This document shows positions 6,179 to 13,250 of a DNA stretch of 26,971 bases, piece after piece; position 1 is the first letter of the stretch, and each line of letters begins with the position of its first letter. The stretch comes from Bacillota bacterium (lineage in GTDB: Bacteria > Bacillota > Clostridia > Oscillospirales > Acutalibacteraceae): positions 1-26,971 of the forward strand of contig JAUZPX010000007.1 in the NCBI GenBank assembly GCA_030705695.1, read 5' to 3'. The notes beneath the pieces were generated by a model. That model had not been told where the DNA came from and did not search any database. It saw only the letters and a list, made by a program, of their open reading frames with translations. A program made the position numbers and the translations under genes.

Positions 6179-6256
6179 TGGGGTGGATAGTCGGATTCGA
6201 ACCGACGATCTCCAGTGCCACAAACTGGCGCTTTAACCGACTAAGCTATACCCACC
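6179..6256 (-). tRNA. tRNA-His (GTG)
   Basis: A 78-nt cloverleaf with the extra 5' G characteristic of tRNA-His (acceptor GGTGGGTA with TATCCACC). The anticodon loop TTGTGGC reads GTG, the T arm is TCGGTTCGAATCCGA, and CCA is encoded. Confidence 0.95.
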
Positions 6257-6261
6257 ACATT

Positions 6262-6338
6262 TGGCGCGCCAAAAGGGACTCGAACCCCTGGCCTACTGCT
6301 TAGAAGGCAGTTGCTCTATCCTGCTGAGCTATTGGCGC
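6262..6338 (-). tRNA. tRNA-Arg (TCT)
   Basis: A 77-nt cloverleaf. The acceptor GCGCCAA pairs with TTGGCGC, the anticodon loop CTTCTAA reads TCT (for AGA/AGG codons), and CCA is encoded after a discriminator G. Confidence 0.95.
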
Positions 6339-6364
6339 ATAACTCTTTTCGGATGAAGAAAAGA

Positions 6365-6438
6365 TGGAGCGGATGATGGGAATCGAACCCACACGATCAG
6401 CTTGGAAGGCTGAAGTTCTACCACTAAACTACATCCGC
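6365..6438 (-). tRNA. tRNA-Gly (TCC)
   Basis: A 74-nt cloverleaf. The acceptor GCGGATG pairs with CATCCGC, the anticodon loop CTTCCAA reads TCC, the T arm is GGGTTCGATTCCC, and CCA is encoded. It is the first tRNA of the operon. Confidence 0.95.
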
Positions 6439-6470
6439 GAATATCGGAGCCGCCTCAAGCGACAGGCTAC

Positions 6471-6500
6471 ATTTTACCATATAACCTGTCGCCTTGTCAA
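6471..6500 (-). promoter_or_regulatory. Promoter of the Gly-Arg-His-Lys tRNA operon
   Basis: Leftward TTGACA (6495-6500), an 18-bp spacer and TAAAAT (6471-6476) lie about 35 bases before tRNA-Gly. An 8-bp inverted repeat GCGACAGG / CCTGTCGC (6459-6466 and 6485-6492) brackets the -10 region. Confidence 0.6.
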
Positions 6501-6518
6501 GGTTTGTTCATCATTTTT

Positions 6519-8876
6519 TTATAATATTGCTAAATTAATTGTATTATCCTCAGAGCTTACATGAATACCTATTATTTCACCGTCTCTTTTATCGATAATA
6601 GCATTCGCAATTTTGTCCTCTACATTCTTTCGAATGAAATTACGAATATCACGGGCACCGCTTTTACCGCCAACAGATTGATTGGCAATAAGCTCGCATG
6701 CTTTATCATCATACGACATTTTAATGCCCTTTTCGGCGAGTGTTTCTATATACTCCTGAAGCATAAGTCCAGCAATCTTCTTGAAATCTTCAAAGTCAAG
6801 CGGGCGAAAAACAATAATTTCATCTACTCTAGCTACGAATTCGGGACGCAGAAATTCCTGCAAAGCTTTCATTGCTTTTTCTTTTGAGGCTTGGAATTCC
6901 GTTTTGCCAAAGCCTAAAGCATTTTCACGCTTTTCGCTTCCTGCATTTGAAGTCATAATGATAACGGTGTTTTCAAAGTTTACAACACGACCGTGAGCAT
7001 CTGTGACTTTACCTTCGTCAAGAATTTGAAGAAGAATATTCAGAACATCAGGATGTGCTTTTTCAATTTCGTCAAACAGCAATACAGAATACGGTCTGCG
7101 ACGAACTTTCTCAGTTACCTGACCTGCTTCGTCATAGCCTACATAACCGGGCGGAGAACCGATAATTCTTGAAACAGAATGCTTCTCCATAAACTCGGAC
7201 ATATCAAGCCGAATAAGAGTTTCAGGTGTATCAAACAGTTCATTTGAAAGGACTTTTACAAGTTCCGTCTTCCCTACACCTGTGGGTCCCACAAAAATGA
7301 AAGAAGCAGGTCGTCTGCGAGGGCTTATTTGTACACGTGAGCGTTTGATCGCTGCCGCCAACGCTTCAACCGCTTCATCCTGACCGATTATTTTTGTTTT
7401 AAGCTTTTGATCTATATCTGCAAGCTTTCTAAGCTCATTTTCGCGCACTCTTGCTGCCGGGATCGCTGTCCAAAGCTCAATAACTCTTGCTAAGTCTTCC
7501 TCTGTTACCTCGTTATACAGCAATGTTTCATCAACCTTTTGCAAAGCTTCGTCTACACGTGCCAGCTCCGCTCTGATTTCCTGTAAACGTTGATAATCAA
7601 TCTCTTCAGATGCGGTAATTCTATCTTCATCATCTTTCAATTCAATGCGCTCATCACGAAGCTTATCGAAATCCTCCATCTCCTTATTGCGGAGCGAGGC
7701 ATTTACGCATGATTCATCAAGCAAGTCTATTGCTTTATCAGGCAGAAAACGGTCTGTAATATAACGCTCAGAGAAAATAACGGCTTTACGAATAACATCA
7801 TCAGGAACTATTACCCTATGATGATTTTCATAATATGATTTTACTCCGATAAGTACATCTATTGTATCTGCAACAGAAGGCTCGTTAACTTTAACAGGCT
7901 GAAAACGACGCTCTAAAGCAGAATCCTTTTCAATATATTTACGGTATTCGTTAAAAGTTGTTGCACCGATAACTTGAATCTCGCCTCTGGACAAAGCAGG
8001 CTTTAATATATTTGCGGCATTCATGGTACCTTCACTGTCACCTGTGCCAACAAGATTATGAACTTCATCAATAAAAAGAATTATGTTCCCTGCTAGTTTT
8101 ACTTCTTCGGTGAGACCTTTGATTCGGCTTTCAAACTGCCCTCGAAATTGTGTCCCTGCAATCAGAGCCGTTAAATCCAAAAGATGTATCTCTTTATTTT
8201 TCAAACGATGCGGTACGTTTCCTTCGGCAATCCTTATTGCAAGTCCTTCGGCAATTGCTGTCTTTCCGACACCGGGTTCACCGATTAAACACGGATTGTT
8301 CTTTGTTCGGCGGCTAAGAATTTGAATTACCCGTTCTATTTCCTTATCACGTCCGATAATTCTGTCGAGATTGCCGTTTGATGCCCGTTTTGTTAAATCG
8401 GTACAATAAAGATCAAGAAATTTTCTGTTCTTTTTATCTTCTTTTTTCTTTTTATCTGGCTTAACTTCTAAGCGTTCACCTGTATTTTGTTCAGTATTCT
8501 GATTATTTTGCGCTGATAACCCATTAAGCATGTTCTTGAAAAACGGTGGGAACGCAGGCGCACCTCCGGGAGAAAAGCCCTCGCTTCCGTCGGTATTTCC
8601 ATCTTCGCTGTTAGGATTTAACTCTTCAGCTCCTAGATTTTCCATAATCGAGGAAATATCCTTTCCATCGCTTAAATTTTCCATGAGCTGATCCATTTGC
8701 TCCTGCATGGCATCCATATCTTCATCGGAAATACCCATGCGCTTCATCATATCTTCCACAGGCTTGATACCAAGCTCCTTTGCACAAATTAAACAGTATC
8801 CCTTAGGCTGCGGATCCTCTGCGCTTGTTGCGACATAAACGACCGCAGGCCGTTTTTGACATTTTATACAAAGCAT
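6519..8876 (-). CDS. ClpE/ClpC-type AAA+ unfoldase with N-terminal zinc finger
   Basis: A 785-residue cytoplasmic ATPase that unfolds damaged proteins and feeds them to ClpP. Order: a CxxC...CxxC zinc finger (C3, C6, C28, C31), as in ClpE and unlike the double N-repeat of ClpC; an acidic, Asn/Gly/Pro-rich linker (about 50-150); AAA-1 with Walker A GEPGVGKT (199-206) and FIDEVH (268-273); a short coiled-coil middle domain (about 400-450); AAA-2 with GPTGVGKT (530-537), FDEIEKAH (601-608) and the ClpP-docking LGF tripeptide (654-656). It starts 3 bases after pgsA, with GGGAG inside the pgsA end, so the two are cotranscribed. No CtsR-type repressor gene is adjacent. Clp ATPase is certain; ClpE versus ClpC naming is not. 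Confidence 0.92.
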   Translation of the reverse strand: MLCIKCQKRPAVVYVATSAEDPQPKGYCLICAKELGIKPVEDMMKRMGISDEDMDAMQEQMDQLMENLSDGKDISSIMENLGAEELNPNSEDGNTDGSEGFSPGGAPAFPPFFKNMLNGLSAQNNQNTEQNTGERLEVKPDKKKKEDKKNRKFLDLYCTDLTKRASNGNLDRIIGRDKEIERVIQILSRRTKNNPCLIGEPGVGKTAIAEGLAIRIAEGNVPHRLKNKEIHLLDLTALIAGTQFRGQFESRIKGLTEEVKLAGNIILFIDEVHNLVGTGDSEGTMNAANILKPALSRGEIQVIGATTFNEYRKYIEKDSALERRFQPVKVNEPSVADTIDVLIGVKSYYENHHRVIVPDDVIRKAVIFSERYITDRFLPDKAIDLLDESCVNASLRNKEMEDFDKLRDERIELKDDEDRITASEEIDYQRLQEIRAELARVDEALQKVDETLLYNEVTEEDLARVIELWTAIPAARVRENELRKLADIDQKLKTKIIGQDEAVEALAAAIKRSRVQISPRRRPASFIFVGPTGVGKTELVKVLSNELFDTPETLIRLDMSEFMEKHSVSRIIGSPPGYVGYDEAGQVTEKVRRRPYSVLLFDEIEKAHPDVLNILLQILDEGKVTDAHGRVVNFENTVIIMTSNAGSEKRENALGFGKTEFQASKEKAMKALQEFLRPEFVARVDEIIVFRPLDFEDFKKIAGLMLQEYIETLAEKGIKMSYDDKACELIANQSVGGKSGARDIRNFIRKNVEDKIANAIIDKRDGEIIGIHVSSEDNTINLAIL

Positions 8877-8879
8877 AAT

Positions 8880-9497
8880 TTACTCCCTTATTCGGTTTTG
8901 CTGTTTTTGCACGGACTTTTTCTTTTTTGACTCATTCATTAATTTCAAAAAAATCAAGAAATAATTTATTAGTGCAAATATCATTGCTATAACTGTAATA
9001 CTCAATAAAATCCAAACAAGAGTATAGTCTTCCATGTTCATGATTTTAAGCACCGAAATTACAGTCACAGAAATATAAAAAATAAATGTTCCTACTTTTC
9101 CGTACCATTTTGCGGCCGGTGGCAATATATTTCTTTTAATTAATACAGACCCGCCGATGATCATCAATATATCTTTTACGGCAAGCAAAATCACAAAAGT
9201 GATAACCCATGGGACAAGAATGCCAATACAGATGATTACAGCTAATAAAGTAAGCTTATCCGCCAAAGGATCTAAAAGCTTGCCAAGCTGTGTTATTTGG
9301 TTAAGCTTTCTGGCTATAAGTCCGTCAAATAAGTCAGTCAGGGCAGAAATCACCAAGGCAACAGCAGATGACAAATAATGATGTTGCAAAAAGAACACAA
9401 CAAAGACAGGAATCAGTAATATCCGCAAAAAAGAAAGGATATTTGGAATCGTTAAAACTTTCCCGTATTTTTCTTCAAAATTACTCATACACTTCAC
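8880..9497 (-). CDS. pgsA: CDP-diacylglycerol--glycerol-3-phosphate 3-phosphatidyltransferase
   Basis: Transfers the phosphatidyl group from CDP-diacylglycerol to glycerol 3-phosphate, the committed step to phosphatidylglycerol and cardiolipin, in the cytoplasmic membrane. The 205-residue product has the CDP-alcohol phosphotransferase signature DGLIARKL...GKLLDPLADK (DG-x2-AR-x8-G-x3-D-x3-D) and several hydrophobic helices. It begins with the usual LTIPNILSFLRILLIPVF segment. The GTG at 9497 is favoured over ATG at 9488 because AAGGA lies 5 bases before the GTG. The C-terminus is strongly basic. It is coupled to the downstream Clp ATPase gene. Confidence 0.9.
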   Translation of the reverse strand: MKCMSNFEEKYGKVLTIPNILSFLRILLIPVFVVFFLQHHYLSSAVALVISALTDLFDGLIARKLNQITQLGKLLDPLADKLTLLAVIICIGILVPWVITFVILLAVKDILMIIGGSVLIKRNILPPAAKWYGKVGTFIFYISVTVISVLKIMNMEDYTLVWILLSITVIAMIFALINYFLIFLKLMNESKKKKSVQKQQNRIRE

Positions 9498-9533
9498 AAT
9501 ATTCCTTCTGAAATTTTATAGTCGATTAATTTG

Positions 9534-9659
9534 AAAACTGCACTTGAATTAGCGTGGCGATTTTTTGCTGTGCAAGGCGGAGGAGGATGGAATCCTGTCG
9601 GATTCCTACGAGGACAACACAGCACAGCGGAAAATTGACCGCTAAGGCGGAGCAGTTTT
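9534..9659. repeat. MITE-like inverted-repeat element (126 bp), noncoding
   Basis: Terminal inverted repeats AAAACTGC (9534-9541) and GCAGTTTT (9652-9659) enclose nested, imperfect inverted arms (around AGCGTGGCGA...GCTGTGC and GCACAGCGG...GACCGCT). At the centre is a perfect hairpin GGAATCC-TGTC-GGATTCC (9589-9606). It sits in the gap between cvpA and pgsA with no gene in it. Its base composition is much richer in G and C than its surroundings. It could act as a transcript terminator or processing site. No second copy is seen in this window. Confidence 0.55.
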
Positions 9660-9681
9660 TAGGTTAATTGGCTATAATACA

Positions 9682-10350
9682 CTATATTTTTATCCAATCG
9701 GAAATTGAGCTTAAGAATTGAAAATGACCAAATTCAATATTTCCCTTATAAAAAACAATATTAATAATTAAAGCAAGGATCAAAAAAACTATTGATCCTT
9801 CAATTATTCCGAGAAGAGCACCTAGAATACGATTAATCGTACTTAAAATCGGTAATTTAAAAATCCCGATAACAAACTTTGATAAAAATCGAAAAACAAT
9901 TATTAAAGCAATAAATAAAATAATAAAACAAATAACAGAAATTAATGAAATAATTATTGGTCCAATAATATTTTCAATATTTGCAGACGCCGTAGTTGTG
10001 GAATTATTAATGGAATTTGCTATAGCAGTTCGCTGTTCAGATGCCGGGTGAATAAACATACCAATATGAAATGGCAAAGAATTAATAATCGAGTCAACAA
10101 TTTGATTAACACTTGCAACACCGTTATTTGCACTTTTCGTAATCGAAGCGTTAATACTGTTATTCACGCTTGATTTCATAAAAGAATTATAATACCATGT
10201 TGCAACCTGAGTGCAAAACATCTTTGCCAGTATATACGAAAGAACAAGCCCAACCAAACGGATAAGCGACCTTACAAAGCCTTTTCTATATCCCAAAATT
10301 GCAAACAACACAAGAGTAACTACAAAAAGGACTATTAGCAAAAGATCCAT
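9682..10350 (-). CDS. CvpA-family membrane protein
   Basis: A 222-residue integral membrane protein of the CvpA family, whose members take part in colicin V export, envelope stress survival and membrane homeostasis; the biochemical activity is unsettled. The N-terminal helix MDLLLIVLFVVTLVLFAILG runs into the family signature GYRKGFVRSLIRLVGLVLSY. A polar loop of about 85 residues and three further helices follow. I use ATG at 10350 because CvpA proteins begin directly with this helix; the longer GTG start at 10407 has no ribosome site. The ribosome site for 10350 is also weak. Confidence 0.8.
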   Translation of the reverse strand: MDLLLIVLFVVTLVLFAILGYRKGFVRSLIRLVGLVLSYILAKMFCTQVATWYYNSFMKSSVNNSINASITKSANNGVASVNQIVDSIINSLPFHIGMFIHPASEQRTAIANSINNSTTTASANIENIIGPIIISLISVICFIILFIALIIVFRFLSKFVIGIFKLPILSTINRILGALLGIIEGSIVFLILALIINIVFYKGNIEFGHFQFLSSISDWIKI

Positions 10351-10444
10351 AGCTATACCCCATTTCGAAATTCCAAAAACAGGAAACTTTTCAATTAAAT
10401 ATAGCACACATCGTTATTTTTTTCAATTCAAATCTTATCATTTA

Positions 10445-10975
10445 TTATCTTTTTGTTATTTTATTTCTCCAAATTTTCACATACTTTATTATTAAGTTTG
10501 TTAATCCCTTATCATACAATACAAAAACAATATTACCAATAAGCAAAAATACAAGTGGTAAATTAAGGTCAAATATATTATAGCTGTCTTTTGGAATCAT
10601 TAATATATATATTGATACAAAATAAGCAATAACAGCACCTATATTAAACATAATCAATTTAAAAATCCACTGAATTACTTTTGAATGTAACACTTCTATT
10701 TTGCCTTTTATAATTGGATAAATTCCAAAAATAACGATAAAAAATAAAACAGCTTCTTTATCGGCAGTTAAAAATACAGAAAGGATCGAAACCGACAAAT
10801 AAACAAGCAAAGCCCACTTATGACTGAATTCTATTACAATAAAAATTAAAAGCATTCCTGCAATAGCAGGCAAAGCATATGTGCCGAAAGGAAAAACATT
10901 TGTAATTAACATGCAAACCATGCATAAGGCTGATACAAGCCCTCCAGTTGCAACTTTTACCGCATTATTTTTCAT
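10445..10975 (-). CDS. Conserved clostridial multi-pass membrane protein, unknown function
   Basis: A 176-residue protein with about five or six hydrophobic helices. It starts MKNNAVKVATGGLVSALCMV, and the segment FPFGTYALPAIAGMLLIFIV reads like the S-component of ECF-type vitamin transporters. That likeness is by eye only, and no substrate motif is visible. ATG at 10975 is chosen because the longer frame (to 11014) would translate the hairpin at 10996-11018. It follows the J-protein gene and precedes cvpA, all leftward. The only clear neighbour links are envelope-related (CvpA, PgsA), so a membrane or transport role is the best guess. Confidence 0.65.
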   Translation of the reverse strand: MKNNAVKVATGGLVSALCMVCMLITNVFPFGTYALPAIAGMLLIFIVIEFSHKWALLVYLSVSILSVFLTADKEAVLFFIVIFGIYPIIKGKIEVLHSKVIQWIFKLIMFNIGAVIAYFVSIYILMIPKDSYNIFDLNLPLVFLLIGNIVFVLYDKGLTNLIIKYVKIWRNKITKR

Positions 10976-10995
10976 AAAATGCACCCTTATATAAC

Positions 10996-11018
10996 ACGGG
11001 TGGTCATTGACCACCCGT
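10996..11018 (-). terminator. Hairpin after the J-protein gene
   Basis: A perfect 10-bp inverted repeat (ACGGGTGGTC / GACCACCCGT) with a 3-nt loop lies 27 bases past the J-protein stop. The leftward flank (GTTATATAAG) is only weakly U-rich, so it may terminate partially or protect the mRNA end. Confidence 0.5.
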
Positions 11019-11045
11019 AAAATTAATTCTATAAATTTTCATAAA

Positions 11046-11663
11046 TTAACAACAGCGTAAACATTCACAACAACAATCCGCCATTGCAAGCCCTGTACAG
11101 ATATCACAAGCAGTGCATCCGTTACCCATAGTATTATATCCGCCATAATTTCCCTGACGCTGTCCTTGTGTCTGACGTGCTGCGGCAGCGTATTCAGAAT
11201 TTGATGGGTCCATCGTACATGCAGTTTGAAAATGAGTATACGCTTGCTCGACCCAGCCTCTGCGTGAAAAAACCATGCCTTTTAAGAAATACCATTCTGC
11301 ATCACGGCGAGGAACAGGAACTCCGTTTAATATTTGGTCTGCATCATCAAGTCTGTTATTTGCAATAAGACTGCGAACATCCCTGTAATTTGAATACTGA
11401 TAACTTCCTGTACGGGAATGAGTAGCTCCTGTAACATCAAAAGGATCGTTACTATTTTGCGAACTATATCCTTTTTTACGCTGTTCTAAAATCGTATCGT
11501 AAGCTTCGTTGATTTCTGCCATTTTTTCTTTAGCAAAATCTGCAAGCGTCGAATCAGCATAATTATCGGGATGATACTTCTTAGCCATTTCACGATATGC
11601 GGTTTTTACCTGTTCATCAGTAGCATTCGGAGTTATTCCCAATACTTGATATGGGTCTTTCAT
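11046..11663 (-). CDS. J-domain protein with TPR-like middle and cysteine-rich tail
   Basis: A 205-residue DnaJ-type co-chaperone. Residues 1-62 are a J domain with the HPD triad at 31-33 (KKYHPDN), which stimulates DnaK ATPase. A linker follows, then a TPR-like helical region (about 93-160, with AEWYFLKGMVFSRRGWVEQA). A Gly/Gln-rich stretch leads to a tail with nine cysteines in the last 23 residues (C183 to C205). There is no G/F region or classical CxxCxGxG zinc module, so it is not DnaJ itself. ATG at 11663 lies 6 bases after the DUF5685 gene, indicating an operon. The tail may bind metal or be an attachment site; this is untested. Confidence 0.8.
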   Translation of the reverse strand: MKDPYQVLGITPNATDEQVKTAYREMAKKYHPDNYADSTLADFAKEKMAEINEAYDTILEQRKKGYSSQNSNDPFDVTGATHSRTGSYQYSNYRDVRSLIANNRLDDADQILNGVPVPRRDAEWYFLKGMVFSRRGWVEQAYTHFQTACTMDPSNSEYAAAARQTQGQRQGNYGGYNTMGNGCTACDICTGLAMADCCCECLRCC

Positions 11664-11669
11664 ATTGTT

Positions 11670-12533
11670 TTATCCTCTCTTTTTTACCGTTTTGAACAGA
11701 ACATTTTTCTGCATTTCCGGTAACCCCAGTAATATAATATTTTCTAAAATATTATTATAAAACTTAAAATCAATTAAATTAAAAGCGGAAATCATTCTTG
11801 CAACGGAAGCATTAAGCATCTCGTTAATATAATTGCTCCGTTCTTCATTTGTTATATTTTCTGTTGGAACAATAAGCGGATTAAACCGATTACATTTTTT
11901 ATCTTTTTCTATATCGTCTGCAGCATCGATTAAATATATCCATCTGCCAAGAAAATAACCATATTCATAAAATATTTTCTCATGTTTCTCGTCTTTTGAC
12001 AGCAAACACATTGTTTTGCCAAGCATTTGTGCAGTTGGGTCACAGGCAGCATCTATGCAAATATCTTTGTCTTTTTCCAAAGCATCTTGCGATTGCTGCA
12101 TCTTTTGTAATATAATATCAATCTGCTCATAATTTTTCAATGCCTTTTTTCGCCAATGCGAAACAAAAGGAAATGCTAAAAGAACCGCCACTTTTTTAAA
12201 AAAGTTTTCGTCTTGCAGATCATCTTTAAGCTTATAATAAGCAGAAAGAACCGAAAAAGCCGCTGCCATTTTTAAAGAATCGTCACGATCCTCACAAAAA
12301 TTGCATTTTTTAATCGGATTAGCCTTACAACGTTCAACTCCTGCTTTTGGAGCAGTTTCTGAAAGAGCAAGAGCATTAAGAGCTAAAAACGTACAATCAT
12401 AGCTTAAAATCAGACTTGCGAACATGCCAAAGTCTTTTTTTAATTGCTTGCAAAGTCCGCAATACACAGCTTTATAAAGCTCAAACTCCTTATAGCGCAT
12501 TTCAGGCTTACATGGCTTTATATATCCGAACAA
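11670..12533 (-). CDS. DUF5685 family protein with two Asp-rich motifs
   Basis: A 287-residue soluble, mainly helical protein recognised as DUF5685 by its opening MFGYIKPCKPEMR, CGLCK and SYDCTFLALNALALS. Cysteines C8, C25, C28, C69, C77 and C80 suggest a metal site. Two aspartate-rich motifs, DDLQD (104-108) and DDIEKD (206-211, in YLIDAADDIEKD), lie on helices in the arrangement of the metal-binding motifs of class I isoprenyl diphosphate synthases. That similarity is my inference. A TTG start at 12533 follows AAGGAGAG. It leads an operon with the J-protein, which suggests that the J-protein recruits a chaperone to it or to its product. No known function. Confidence 0.8.
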   Translation of the reverse strand: MFGYIKPCKPEMRYKEFELYKAVYCGLCKQLKKDFGMFASLILSYDCTFLALNALALSETAPKAGVERCKANPIKKCNFCEDRDDSLKMAAAFSVLSAYYKLKDDLQDENFFKKVAVLLAFPFVSHWRKKALKNYEQIDIILQKMQQSQDALEKDKDICIDAACDPTAQMLGKTMCLLSKDEKHEKIFYEYGYFLGRWIYLIDAADDIEKDKKCNRFNPLIVPTENITNEERSNYINEMLNASVARMISAFNLIDFKFYNNILENIILLGLPEMQKNVLFKTVKKRG

Positions 12534-12634
12534 AACAGCTCTCCTTCTTTATTTTTGGCAAAATACCACAATTTCGGCAGTACTTATTTTACACTATCAC
12601 ATAAGCTTGAACATTAACAATGTGTAAATTTTGC

Positions 12635-12663
12635 TTGTATTTTGGCACTGTAACTCATATAAT
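12635..12663 (+). promoter_or_regulatory. Promoter of the HAD phosphatase gene
   Basis: TTGTAT (12635-12640), a 17-bp spacer and TATAAT (12658-12663) lie 24 bases before the start. They sit in the 153-bp gap between this gene and the divergent DUF5685 operon. Confidence 0.6.
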
Positions 12664-12686
12664 GAAAAAAACACTTTGAGGTAATT

Positions 12687-13250
12687 ATGAACGTATTTGA
12701 TTTTGACAATACAATTTACAGTGGTGATAGCACAGCCGATTTTTATATATTTAGCTTAAAAAGGCATCCGAGAATTCTTCTTCAAATTCCACGACTTCTA
12801 TATTATACAATTCGTCTTTACGTGTTTAAAATCGGAACAAAAACGGAATTCAAAGAAAAAATGTATTTATTTTTAAAACATGTAGATATTAACCGTGACT
12901 TACCGGATTTCTGGGATTCTCATATTAAAAATATAAAAGAATTTTATCTTAAAATCCAGAAAAACGACGATATTATTATCTCGGCATCCCCCGAATTCTT
13001 GCTTAAACCGATATGCGAGAGATTACATATTCATAACTTGATTGCTTCTCGTGTTGATTGCAAATCAGGAAAATACAGCCGTGTAAATTGCCACGGCAAA
13101 GAAAAAGTCACGCGTTTTCGTGAGGAATTCGGCAATACAGAAATAGGCGAATTCTACTCCGACTCACTTTCAGACACACCGCTTGCGATACTCGCCAAGA
13201 AAAGCTTTATTGTAAAAGGCAATCAAATTTCGGAATGGAAATTCGATTGA
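12687..13250 (+). CDS. HAD-IB family phosphatase
   Basis: A 187-residue cytoplasmic hydrolase. Motif I is DFDNTIYSGDS (D5 nucleophile, D7 acid/base), motif II is SAS near residue 95, a lysine follows in HGKEKVTRF, and motif IV is YSDSLSDTP. A helical cap separates motifs I and II. This is the SerB-like/HAD-IB layout that removes phosphate from small metabolites; the substrate is not predictable. GAGG lies 6 bases before ATG at 12687. It is the only rightward gene in a long leftward block. Its last 28 bases overlap the end of uvrA on the opposite strand, so the two genes converge. Confidence 0.8.
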   Translation: MNVFDFDNTIYSGDSTADFYIFSLKRHPRILLQIPRLLYYTIRLYVFKIGTKTEFKEKMYLFLKHVDINRDLPDFWDSHIKNIKEFYLKIQKNDDIIISASPEFLLKPICERLHIHNLIASRVDCKSGKYSRVNCHGKEKVTRFREEFGNTEIGEFYSDSLSDTPLAILAKKSFIVKGNQISEWKFD

